A stretch of DNA of 64,000 nucleotides. Origin: Verrucomicrobiales bacterium. GTDB taxonomy: Bacteria; Verrucomicrobiota; Verrucomicrobiia; Limisphaerales; J093. Position 1 is the first letter of the stretch. Each line of letters opens with the position of its first letter. A program made the translations under genes and the position numbers. Below the pieces are notes generated by a model. The model was not told where the DNA came from. It saw only the letters and a program-made list of their open reading frames with translations, and did not search any database. Positions 32,761 to 40,434 of the stretch are shown here, piece by piece. Location of the stretch: positions 1 to 64,000 of the forward strand of contig JACKPW010000016.1 of the NCBI GenBank assembly GCA_024233215.1, written 5' to 3'.

Positions 32761-35281
32761 ACCAGAGAGTGTGATCTTCCGGGCCGACCTGAATCCGGCT
32801 TGCGCCGCGGGTGATCTTCGCTTCCCCCCCCTCCAACGGCAGCCCGCGTCCGTCGAGCGCCGTGACCTTCAGCCGGCGGCCGGGAATCTCCAGCGTCACG
32901 GGAATGGCGTTGACCTGCGCCGGTCCGGTCCCCCAATCGTTGCCCACGGAGGTGCGGTCGGCATTCCACTTCATCCCGACGTTCTCGGCCGAGCCGACCG
33001 TCGCCAGCAGCAGGCGCTTCGAGGACGCGATCGGCTGGCCGTCCATGCTGGTCAACAGCAGCACGGCATAGTCACGATCCGCCTGGCCCAGCGAGAAACG
33101 AACACCGCCGAGATCGAACTCACGGCCCCCGATCAATCCCCAGACAGCGACGGTTTTCGGGGTGACGACGGACACGTGCGCGGCCTCGGGTTGGGTGGCA
33201 TCCCAGACGACCGCGCCGTCCGGGGAAGCCAGCGGGGCGCCGCTCGGGATCACGGCTTCCGCCGGTGCGGTGGTCCCGGGATCGATCCCGATTCGCCGGC
33301 TCAAGGCGAGTGCCGGTGAAAGCCGTTCGTCAACGGTGCCGGCCGAGACGTGGCGCAACGGCGCGAGGTCACCTCGACGATAGAGGTTTGCGCAGGCGGT
33401 AAAGAGGGCCAGTTTGGCGGGATTGCCGTTGAACGAGAAGAACCGCTGGACGTGATCGGCATACCAGGCCCCATCGCCGCTTTGGTAATCAAAGAAGAAG
33501 ACCCCATCCCAATCCTGCAGGGCCGCCACCATCGCGGCGAACGGCACGACGCTCGCGGCGTAGTCGTTGGGATCGGGGATGTTCCACTCGGAAATCGTGA
33601 AGGGCCGATCGAGCAGTCGCCAAGGCGCACGGCCCAGGAGGGCATCCCTCCCGGGCGCCGCTTCCATCGGCGTGTTGAGGATGTTCCAATCCACGGCATC
33701 CCAGGGGCGGCGCGGAAAGCGCGGGTGCTGCCAGTAGGCATGGATGTCGGCGTAGTCACAGGTATCGGCAACGATCTTCGCCCCGTGATAGGTGATTTGC
33801 GACGCGGTCACCGGCACGCGCACGCCGAGATCGTGTTTCAGGTAGTCCGTGAGCTCCCGGATGAAACCCGCCTCGGTGTCGGCCATGAACCGCCGCACAT
33901 CCGCCTGAGCTGGTTCGGCCCAACCGCCGACCGGGATGCCGATGTTGGCCGCCTCGAGGGACTGGCCCTCCGGCAGGACAATCCACTCGCCTCCGGGTCG
34001 CAGCGAGACCCCCGCGAGCCAGAAGTCGACCTCGCTGCCGCCGAACTTGAAGCAGATGCGGGTGTTGCCGGGGATGTCGTCGGTGGCGCGGAACACACGC
34101 TGAACGCGCTGCCATTCCGACGTGAGCGCGATGGTTTCGCCGAAGCCAATGGCGCTCCAGTCCTGGGGGCCGGCGTTGGATACATCCGCATACACCGTGC
34201 GCGGTGCAGCCGCCCGCGCCCAGAAGGTGATGGTGTAGACGCGACCGGGTTGGATTTGCAGCCCCGGGTACTGCAGTTCCTGGAGGTGCAGTTCGGGCGC
34301 CGCCTTGACGACGTCGAGTTTCACCGCCGGCAGGCCGGTTGCGGGGCCGGGTTGATTGAATTCCATTCTGACGGGACCGGTGTCCGACTGGTGCAAGCGC
34401 CATCCGCCGGGGTTGAGATTCCAGGCGGTGGCCTCCGCGATTGCCGGCCGAAGCGGCTCGTCGGCCGCGCCCCAGGCCGCCTTGAGGGCTGTGGTTGACG
34501 GGTAACGGGCTTTCAACCACTGGTTCCACTGGCGTTGGAATTCGTCGCGGTAGACCGGGGGCAGGCCCGCGGCGATTTCCGCCCCCTGTGTGTTGAAGGC
34601 GTTTTCGTTCGTGATCTCGATCATCGCGATCCCGGGATCCTCCGTCCGACGCAGCCGGCGGTAGGGGTTCACGTGCGTGAGGTAATCGCGACAGAACGCC
34701 TTGAACAACACCCGCATCCGGGGCTCGAAATAGAGCAGATACTTGTCGTAACGAACCTCCCGCGGGACTTCCCCCGCGTCAAAACCCTCGGCGGCGGTGA
34801 ACTCGCGGCCCACGTGGAGATTCAGGTTCGCGTAGATGCCGTGGCGGTGGAGTTCACTGAGGAAGTAGTCCTGTCGGTCGAGTTGTTCCGGCGCGAGCGA
34901 GCGCCGGCCGTCGCGCACCGGACCCAGGATGCCCCTCGGCGCGGGCGAGGTGTCGTGATGATGAAACCGCACGCCGTTCACTCCCAGTTTTGCCAGGTGC
35001 GCCGCCACTTTCCCGGCATCCTCATGCGAGGGGAAGTTCGCGCCGAAACAGACATTCACCCCCCAGATGCGCAGTCGGCCCGCGTCCGTCAAGAAATGAC
35101 CGTCCTCGATCCGCACGAAGCCGTTGCGACCGGCGGGTTTGGCGTTCAAGGCGGAGAGGTCGGTGAACGAGGGCGTGGCGTCATCGCCGGGAATGACGAA
35201 CGCAAACCGGTCCGCGGCCTGTAGCGCTCCCACCGCGAGCAGGAGTACAAGGCCCCGGACACATGGGAACGTGGTCTTCAC
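32741..35281 (-). CDS. secreted multidomain glycoside hydrolase (clan GH-A-like)
   Basis: About 846 residues. A signal peptide (GLVLLLAVGALQAADRF) is followed by a TIM-barrel-like N-terminal region with RIWGVNVCFGANFP, GVNGVRFHHHD and the acid/base motif MIEITNENAFN (about 225). A beta-sandwich insert resembling a CenC-type carbohydrate-binding module (about 310-440) has VYTITFWARAAAP and WQRVQRVFRATDD. The barrel resumes with DIHAYWQHPRF and the likely nucleophile in FTISEWNIPDPNDYA (about 590). A C-terminal beta domain ends the protein. The exact GH family and substrate are unclear. It is upstream of, and overlaps, the ArnT-like gene. Confidence 0.78.
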   Translation of the reverse strand: MKTTFPCVRGLVLLLAVGALQAADRFAFVIPGDDATPSFTDLSALNAKPAGRNGFVRIEDGHFLTDAGRLRIWGVNVCFGANFPSHEDAGKVAAHLAKLGVNGVRFHHHDTSPAPRGILGPVRDGRRSLAPEQLDRQDYFLSELHRHGIYANLNLHVGREFTAAEGFDAGEVPREVRYDKYLLYFEPRMRVLFKAFCRDYLTHVNPYRRLRRTEDPGIAMIEITNENAFNTQGAEIAAGLPPVYRDEFQRQWNQWLKARYPSTTALKAAWGAADEPLRPAIAEATAWNLNPGGWRLHQSDTGPVRMEFNQPGPATGLPAVKLDVVKAAPELHLQELQYPGLQIQPGRVYTITFWARAAAPRTVYADVSNAGPQDWSAIGFGETIALTSEWQRVQRVFRATDDIPGNTRICFKFGGSEVDFWLAGVSLRPGGEWIVLPEGQSLEAANIGIPVGGWAEPAQADVRRFMADTEAGFIRELTDYLKHDLGVRVPVTASQITYHGAKIVADTCDYADIHAYWQHPRFPRRPWDAVDWNILNTPMEAAPGRDALLGRAPWRLLDRPFTISEWNIPDPNDYAASVVPFAAMVAALQDWDGVFFFDYQSGDGAWYADHVQRFFSFNGNPAKLALFTACANLYRRGDLAPLRHVSAGTVDERLSPALALSRRIGIDPGTTAPAEAVIPSGAPLASPDGAVVWDATQPEAAHVSVVTPKTVAVWGLIGGREFDLGGVRFSLGQADRDYAVLLLTSMDGQPIASSKRLLLATVGSAENVGMKWNADRTSVGNDWGTGPAQVNAIPVTLEIPGRRLKVTALDGRGLPLEGGEAKITRGASRIQVGPEDHTLWYALTEE

Positions 35282-35427
35282 GGGCCCATTTCATCCCGGC
35301 AACCGGGGTGGGTCGATCCTAAACGGTGTCCGCTGCATGAACGACGGACACCTGGGATACTTGGATGGGTTTGGGCTGATCCCCGCCTGGGATTGACGGG
35401 CAAGGACCGGGCGCGCAGGGTGAGCGG
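35282..35427. other. 146-bp divergent spacer
   Basis: This is the intergenic region between the minus-strand glycoside hydrolase and the plus-strand PIN toxin. It must contain two promoters. I see a GCGGACACC-like stretch and no clear -35/-10 boxes, operator palindrome or repeat. Confidence 0.4.
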
Positions 35428-35856
35428 ATGCCACCGCGCGCCGTCATGGACACAAGTGTTCTCTACTCGGGGCTGCGATCACGGCTGGGAGCCTCATTCG
35501 AAGTCCTGCGTCGGCTCAGGCTCGGGGAATGGACGGCGGTGGTGAGCAATCACCTGGTCCACGAATACGAAGAGATTCTAAGGGCGAACCGGCTCGTGCT
35601 GGATTTGGATTCCGAGGACATCGAGGACCTGTTGAACGCCATCTGTGCTCGCGCTGAGGAATGGCCTTTGCAGCCTGGATGGTGGCCGGTGCTTGCCGAT
35701 CCCGATGACGAGCCGCTGGTCCAACTGGCCTGCGAATCCACGGCCAACCGCATCTTGACCCATAACATCCGGCATCTTGCTCCTGCCGCCCAACTGGGAG
35801 TTGAGGTCTTGAAACCCGGCTTGTTTCTGACCACATTGCGAGGCGAAGTGACATGA
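35428..35856 (+). CDS. PIN-domain ribonuclease toxin
   Basis: About 142 residues. The PIN acidic residues are present: Asp in AVMDTSVLYSGL, Glu in LVHEYEEILRANR, the Asp-Pro-Asp-Asp-Glu cluster in VLADPDDEPLVQLA, and the last Asn/His-containing ILTHNIRHL, where an Asp is more usual. Such proteins cleave RNA and are held in check by a cognate antitoxin. The downstream gene overlaps by 4 bp, giving an unusual toxin-first order. The domain belongs to the 'putative toxin-antitoxin system toxin component, PIN family' type. Target RNA unknown. Confidence 0.82.
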   Translation: MPPRAVMDTSVLYSGLRSRLGASFEVLRRLRLGEWTAVVSNHLVHEYEEILRANRLVLDLDSEDIEDLLNAICARAEEWPLQPGWWPVLADPDDEPLVQLACESTANRILTHNIRHLAPAAQLGVEVLKPGLFLTTLRGEVT

Positions 35857-36122
35857 CTCTACAAGTAGACATTCCGGATTCGCTGCTCCGGCAAGCGACG
35901 GAGCTGGCGGCGCGGCAGAAGGTGACCGTGGACCAGTTGGTGAGCACCGCGCTCTCAGCGCAGGTTTCCGCGGCAGCCTTGCGGCCCAGCATCGCCGAAC
36001 GTGGCCGCCGGGTGGACTGGCGCAAAGTGGACGACATCCTGGACCGGGTTCCCGCCCGCCCTCCAGAGCCGGGGGACGAGCAACCTCCACCGCCTGACCC
36101 GGTGGCTGACACACCGGCCTGA
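35853..36122 (+). CDS. putative antitoxin of the PIN pair
   Basis: About 89 residues. The first 40 residues, TLQVDIPDSLLRQATELAAR with QKVTVDQLVSTAL, have the short strand and two helices of ribbon-helix-helix (CopG/Arc-like) DNA-binding proteins. Then come an Arg-rich VDWRKVDDILDRV segment and a Pro/acidic tail that could wrap the toxin. It overlaps the toxin stop (ATGA), supporting a toxin-antitoxin operon. It probably autoregulates the pair. Assignment rests on context and fold-like pattern only. Confidence 0.65.
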   Translation: MTLQVDIPDSLLRQATELAARQKVTVDQLVSTALSAQVSAAALRPSIAERGRRVDWRKVDDILDRVPARPPEPGDEQPPPPDPVADTPA

Positions 36123-36167
36123 CGTCCTGGGGCGCCACCCCGCCGCCCTGCGGGCCCGATGTCACTT

Positions 36168-36185
36168 GCCCCCCGCCGGGGGGGC
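36168..36185 (+). terminator. GC hairpin after the toxin-antitoxin pair
   Basis: GCCCCCC and GGGGGGC arms with a 4-base loop sit 45 bp after the antitoxin stop and just before the LysM gene. The T-run is very short (TTCT). It could terminate the toxin-antitoxin transcript or act as an attenuating hairpin at the ribosome entry of the next gene. Confidence 0.45.
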
Positions 36186-36201
36186 TTCTATGGTCAGCGG
36201 C

Positions 36202-36825
36202 ATGAAACAGCTTCTTCAGAGCAATCTCCGACGGCTGAGAGTGTTCGCGCTGGTGACGGGACTGGGCATTTCCGTGGCTGGTGTGGCGCAGCCTTTGACG
36301 GTGGCCCAGGCGCGTGCCCTGCAGGAGGAATTCACCCAGCGCTACGAGCGCTTGAACGGCCTGATGCAGGACATGGTGGACAGCCAGGCAGCGCTCAACA
36401 AGCGGGTGGATGCCCTGGCGGGCGAGCTGCGGGACCTCCGTTCCACCACCGCCGGATTGCCCCCGAACGCCGTCACCCAGGAGCAATTGCGCGACGCGGT
36501 GGAGACGCTCCGCGTGGCGATCAACAAGCAACAGGCCGAGCAGGGCCGGAAGATCACCGGCGAACTGGAACAATTGCGCAAGTTGCTCGAGAAGGGCGGT
36601 GCCGGCAGCGCGTCACCGCCCCGCGAAACCACGCCGAAGGAGGGCTACGACTACACGATCAATCCGGGCGACACGATCAGCGCGATCGTCGAGGCCTATC
36701 GGGCCGCGGACCCCAAGTTGAAGGATCTCAGTGTGGACATGGTGCTGAAGGCCAACAAGGGGTTGAAGCCGGAGCGGTTGATCCCCGGCACGAAAATCTT
36801 CATCCCGGATCCGGGCAAGCACTGA
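36202..36825 (+). CDS. secreted LysM-domain protein with coiled coil
   Basis: About 207 residues. A signal peptide (RRLRVFALVTGLGISVAGVAQ) is followed by a helical coiled-coil region (about 35-125) rich in Glu, Gln and Leu. A C-terminal LysM domain (about 145-203) starts YDYTINPGDTISAIVEAYRA and ends LIPGTKIFIPDPGKH. LysM binds peptidoglycan or chitin-like glycans, so the protein likely sits in the periplasm as a wall-associated scaffold. Two in-frame ATGs, 36190 and 36202, are possible. I use the second because it places a lysine-containing start directly before the signal. It resembles proteins of the YbgF/LysM type, but no TPR is seen. Confidence 0.8.
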   Translation: MKQLLQSNLRRLRVFALVTGLGISVAGVAQPLTVAQARALQEEFTQRYERLNGLMQDMVDSQAALNKRVDALAGELRDLRSTTAGLPPNAVTQEQLRDAVETLRVAINKQQAEQGRKITGELEQLRKLLEKGGAGSASPPRETTPKEGYDYTINPGDTISAIVEAYRAADPKLKDLSVDMVLKANKGLKPERLIPGTKIFIPDPGKH

Positions 36826-36849
36826 GGCCGGTCCCCGCTTCCTGCGCCC

Positions 36850-37716
36850 ATGTCACGGCACCAGCCCAGCCTGCTGCTCATCATCCCCGCCTACAATGAG
36901 CAGGAGCGGATCGCTCCCGTGCTTCGGGAATACGCCCGGCATTTCAAGGAGCACTTCCGAGGGGGGTTCCGGTTGCTGGTGGTGTTGAATGGCTGTACGG
37001 ACGATACCCTGGGCGTGGTGCGATCGGTGGAGGCGGATCACCCCGAAGTGGGGCACATCGACTTTCCCGGCCGCATCGGCAAGGGCGGCGCCCTCATCGA
37101 GGGGCTGAAGCGAGGGCCCGACATGGAATGGATCGGGTACGTGGATGCGGACGGGGCCACTTCACCGGCGGCGTTCTGTGCCCTGCTGGACCACCTGGAC
37201 GAGGCCGACTGCGTGATCGGGTCGCGCTGGCTGCCGGAATCCGTGCTGCACGTGCCCCAGACGAGTCAGCGCCGGTTTTACAGTCGGGCGTTTCACGCCC
37301 TGGTGGAGTTGCTGTTTCGCATGGGGATCAAGGACACCCAGTGCGGGGCCAAGGTCATGCGGCGGGTTGCGGTCGAGAAGATCCACGCGGCGCTGACGAT
37401 TGCGGACATGACCTTCGACATCAACCTGCTCTATTCGCTCCAGCGGGCGGGTTACCGGGTCCGGGAAGTGCCGACCGAGTGGACCGACAAGCTGGGTTCC
37501 AAGGTGAGTCTCAGCAAGGCCGCCGTGGCGTGGTTTCTTTCGGTGGTCCGGCTGCGGCTGGTTTACTCACCCTTCTACCGCTGGCTGGCCCCGGTGCGCC
37601 CCTTGGAGGTCTGGCTTTACCGTCGACTGGGAGCTCCACCACCCCTCTCCGCCAACCGTGCCCGGGAAGTGGCGCGAACGGCCCGGCGTCCTGCCGGACA
37701 GCCACCCGGAGCGTAG
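36850..37716 (+). CDS. GT2-family glycosyltransferase (DPM1/DPG-synthase-like)
   Basis: About 288 residues, GT-A fold. LLLIIPAYNEQERIAPVL is the family opening, LVVLNGCTDDT the nucleotide-binding turn, and WIGYVDADGATSP holds the DxD metal motif. SRWLPESVLHVPQTSQRRFY then DTQCGAKVMRR match dolichyl/polyprenyl-phosphate glucosyl or mannosyl transferases. It would make a polyprenyl-phosphate sugar, the donor used by ArnT-like enzymes such as the one encoded at 30.9-32.8 kb. No C-terminal transmembrane pair is obvious. It begins 24 bp after the LysM gene. Confidence 0.87.
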   Translation: MSRHQPSLLLIIPAYNEQERIAPVLREYARHFKEHFRGGFRLLVVLNGCTDDTLGVVRSVEADHPEVGHIDFPGRIGKGGALIEGLKRGPDMEWIGYVDADGATSPAAFCALLDHLDEADCVIGSRWLPESVLHVPQTSQRRFYSRAFHALVELLFRMGIKDTQCGAKVMRRVAVEKIHAALTIADMTFDINLLYSLQRAGYRVREVPTEWTDKLGSKVSLSKAAVAWFLSVVRLRLVYSPFYRWLAPVRPLEVWLYRRLGAPPPLSANRAREVARTARRPAGQPPGA

Positions 37717-37964
37717 ATCGCGCACACTGCCGCTGGACAGTCGGCTGTTCATGAATACATTATCCGAGTCATTAGCGGATATGAGGAAGCGATGGAAAGC
37801 AGGACGAACGAGGGCGGCTACGGCTGCCATGGGTGCCGAGGCGGCGGGGCTGGCAGGAGTGGGGATCGCGCTTCCGTGGGGGGCTTGCTGAGATCGCCGG
37901 ACCGTCGAGCCGTCTCCCCCCGAATCTTGTCGTCTCCAACATCAGGGCCTTTCCCCTTCCTCCG
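37717..37964. other. gene-poor spacer (left part)
   Basis: No convincing gene here. A short 47-codon reading from the ATG near 37,750 (MNTLSESLADMRKRWKAG...) has a stop at 37,891 and no known domain. TATCCG and CGGATA form a weak stem around 37,760-37,781. The base composition is locally lower in GC than in flanking genes, and the stretch looks like decayed coding DNA. Confidence 0.35.
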
Positions 37965-38087
37965 ATGATTCCCGAGCCCAACCACTGCGCGCTCATGATC
38001 GGGCTGGCGATGCTGGCGCTGATTTGGTACCGGCGAATCCGGGTTCTCTGGCTGGACGACGGGCCGGATCGCGAGGCGGGTGTTTGA
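37965..38087 (+). pseudogene. orphan PEP-CTERM-like sorting signal, possible 3' remnant
   Basis: From the ATG at 37965 the frame encodes 40 residues: MIPEPNHCALMIGLAMLALI followed by WYRRIRVLWLDDGPDREAGV. This has the exact plan of a PEP-CTERM signal: IPEP, a hydrophobic segment of about 15 residues rich in Leu/Ala/Gly, then a basic cluster with RR. Such signals normally end secreted proteins that exosortase processes. Here the sequence upstream in frame (about 44 residues from 37,833) has no signal peptide. An extra 13-residue acidic tail follows, which is atypical. It may be the remnant of a lost exosortase substrate. A chance match cannot be excluded. Confidence 0.45.
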
Positions 38088-38321
38088 GGCGCCTTGCAGT
38101 CGGCTGCCGGCAAGAAATGCGCAGTGTTCGCCAATTCCCGGCGAGTCGCTCAAGGGGGCTTCGGGATACAAGAATGGGCGGTGGTTGACCGCGTCGAACG
38201 CCGTTTCATTCCGGGGTCTCCCGGCTGTCACAAACTGACACTTCCCAGGCTGGCAGTCGCGTGGGCGGGTCCCCGTCGTGGCTTTCCGGCAACCTTGGCG
38301 GAACTTTGAGAGAAACAGATC
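38088..38321. other. spacer upstream of the acyl-CoA synthetase gene
   Basis: About 230 bp without a supported gene. A 71-codon open frame crossing it has no recognisable domain. It presumably carries the promoter for the two-gene acyl-CoA module. The sequence GGAACTTTGAGAGAAACAG just before the ATG contains a weak purine-rich ribosome site (GAGAGAAA). Confidence 0.35.
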
Positions 38322-40421
38322 ATGCTTGAGTCCCTGCTTTACCCACAGACGGTGGCCGTGATTGGCGCCTCCACGAACCCGGAGAAGGTGGGTTATGCGT
38401 TCATGCACAACCTGACCCGGACCGGCTTCAAGGGCACGATCGTCCCCATCAACCTCACGGCGGACGAAATCTGTGGCGTGAAGTGCTACAAGAGTCTGGA
38501 GGACTACGGCGGGAAGATCGACCTGAGCATCATCGTCGTCGGCGGCAAGCACGTGCGGACCGCGGTCGAGAGTTCGATCAATGCCGGGGCCAGGACGGTG
38601 GTGGTGATCACCGCGGGATTCCGGGAGGTTGGCGAAAAGGGGGCCGAGGCCGAGAAAGAGTTGGTGGAGCTTTGCCATGCGCACGGCGTGCGAATGATGG
38701 GGCCGAACTGTCTTGGGGTGCTCAACACCCACCACGACATGAACGCCACCTTCGCCCCGACCGTGCCGCCCGATGGCCATATCTCGGTCATCTCGCAGTC
38801 GGGCGCGCTCTGTGTGGCCATCCTTGACTGGGCTGCGAGTCAGAAACTCGGTCTGGGCAAGGTGATCAGCTTTGGTAACAAGGCCGATCTGAACGAGGTG
38901 GATTTCCTCCAGGCCCTGGCCGAGGACAAGGAAACCCGGGTCATCGCCGGCTACCTCGAGAGCATCAAGGAGGGTGACAAGTTCCTGCGAGTGGCCGAGG
39001 AGGCAGCGGCGATCAAGCCGGTGGTGATTCTCAAGGTCGGCATCACGCAGGCTGGTGCGAAGGCCGCCTCCTCGCACACCGGGAGCCTGGCCGGGGCGGA
39101 CATGGCCTACGGCGCCGCGTTCCGCCGTTCGGGCGTCATTCGCGCCGAGAATTTCGAGGCCCTGTTCGACTACGCGCTGGCATTCGCCACGCAGCCGTTG
39201 CCCAAGAGCCGCCGGGTGGCTGTCATTACCAACGCCGGTGGACCCGGCATCATGGCGGCCGACGCCGCCGAAACCGTGGGGCTGCAGATGGTCAACATCT
39301 CCGAGTCCACCCGGGAGAAACTGAAGCCCGCCCTGCCGCCCACCGCGGCCCTCGGCAACCCGGTCGACGTCATCGGCGACGCCGAACCGGAACGTTACAT
39401 GGCCGCGTTCGAGGTGTTGCAGGAGGACGAGAACGTGGACGCGATCATCGTCGTGGCCACGCCGCAGAACATGACCCGGCCGCTTGAACTGGCGGAGAAA
39501 CTGGCCGCCGCCCACAAGGGGACCAAGCCCTTGCTCACCGCCTTCATGGGAGGCGAGGAGGTGGCCGCCGGCAAGGCGCGCCTGATGGAACTCGGCATTC
39601 CCAACTATCCTGCGCCCGACCGTGCCGTGGCGGCGCTGAAGGCGATGTGTGATTACGCCGAGTGGAAGGAGCGGCCCATCCGCATCGTCACCCGGTTCCC
39701 GGTCAATCGCCGTCGCGTGGACCGCGTGATCCAGTGGCACATCCGGAGCGGCACCGCGCAGATTGGCGAGGTGGAGGGTAAGGAAATCCTGAAGGCATAC
39801 GGCTTCAAGATTCTCGACGGGACCCTGGCCTCGACCGCGGAGGAGGCGGTGGACACCGCCAACCGCATCGGCTACCCGGTCGTGCTCAAGATTTCCTCCC
39901 CAGACATCATCCACAAATCCGACTTCGGCGGCGTGCGCATCAACCTGGCCAATGCCGAGCAGGTGCGTGACGCCTTCGATCTGATGATGCTGCGCGTGCA
40001 GCGCCGGGCGCCCAACGCGGCCATCCGCGGGGCCTACGTCGAGAAGATGGGGCTGCGCGGTCGCGAGGTCATCCTGGGGATGACGCACGATCCCCAGTTT
40101 GGACCGATGCTGATGTTCGGTTTGGGAGGCATCTTCGTCGAGGTGATGAAGGACGTCACCTTCCACCTGGCGCCGATCACCCGCGCCGAGGCCATGCAAA
40201 TGCTCATGGGCACCCGCTCCTATGCCCTGCTGAAGGGCGCGCGCGGTCAGGCGCCGGTGGACCTCATGCAACTGGCCACCGCCCTGCAACGAATCAGCCA
40301 GCTCGCCACGGATTATCCCGAGATCCGCGAGTTGGACATCAACCCCTTCATCGTTGGCGAGGTGGGCATGGAAGCCTACGTGGCCGACGCCCGCATGACC
40401 CTTTCCCTGGAGACGAAGTAA
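38322..40421 (+). CDS. ADP-forming acyl-CoA synthetase (acetate-CoA ligase type)
   Basis: About 699 residues with alpha and beta parts fused. The N-terminal CoA-binding domain starts TVAVIGASTNPEKVGYAF. Two succinyl-CoA ligase-like domains follow, with VISQSGALCVAILDW and FGNKADLNEVD, and the phospho-histidine in ASSHTGSLAGAD. The C-terminal ATP-grasp domain has GYPVVLKISSPDIIHKSDFG then GVRI, and ends with ELDINPFIVGE. The enzyme interconverts acetyl-CoA, ADP and Pi with acetate, CoA and ATP. It may alternatively be the catalytic half of a Pat-like protein acetylation system. Its own C terminus has no GNAT domain, but the next gene's product does. Confidence 0.9.
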   Translation: MLESLLYPQTVAVIGASTNPEKVGYAFMHNLTRTGFKGTIVPINLTADEICGVKCYKSLEDYGGKIDLSIIVVGGKHVRTAVESSINAGARTVVVITAGFREVGEKGAEAEKELVELCHAHGVRMMGPNCLGVLNTHHDMNATFAPTVPPDGHISVISQSGALCVAILDWAASQKLGLGKVISFGNKADLNEVDFLQALAEDKETRVIAGYLESIKEGDKFLRVAEEAAAIKPVVILKVGITQAGAKAASSHTGSLAGADMAYGAAFRRSGVIRAENFEALFDYALAFATQPLPKSRRVAVITNAGGPGIMAADAAETVGLQMVNISESTREKLKPALPPTAALGNPVDVIGDAEPERYMAAFEVLQEDENVDAIIVVATPQNMTRPLELAEKLAAAHKGTKPLLTAFMGGEEVAAGKARLMELGIPNYPAPDRAVAALKAMCDYAEWKERPIRIVTRFPVNRRRVDRVIQWHIRSGTAQIGEVEGKEILKAYGFKILDGTLASTAEEAVDTANRIGYPVVLKISSPDIIHKSDFGGVRINLANAEQVRDAFDLMMLRVQRRAPNAAIRGAYVEKMGLRGREVILGMTHDPQFGPMLMFGLGGIFVEVMKDVTFHLAPITRAEAMQMLMGTRSYALLKGARGQAPVDLMQLATALQRISQLATDYPEIRELDINPFIVGEVGMEAYVADARMTLSLETK

Positions 40422-40434
40422 CGCCGCACTTTCC

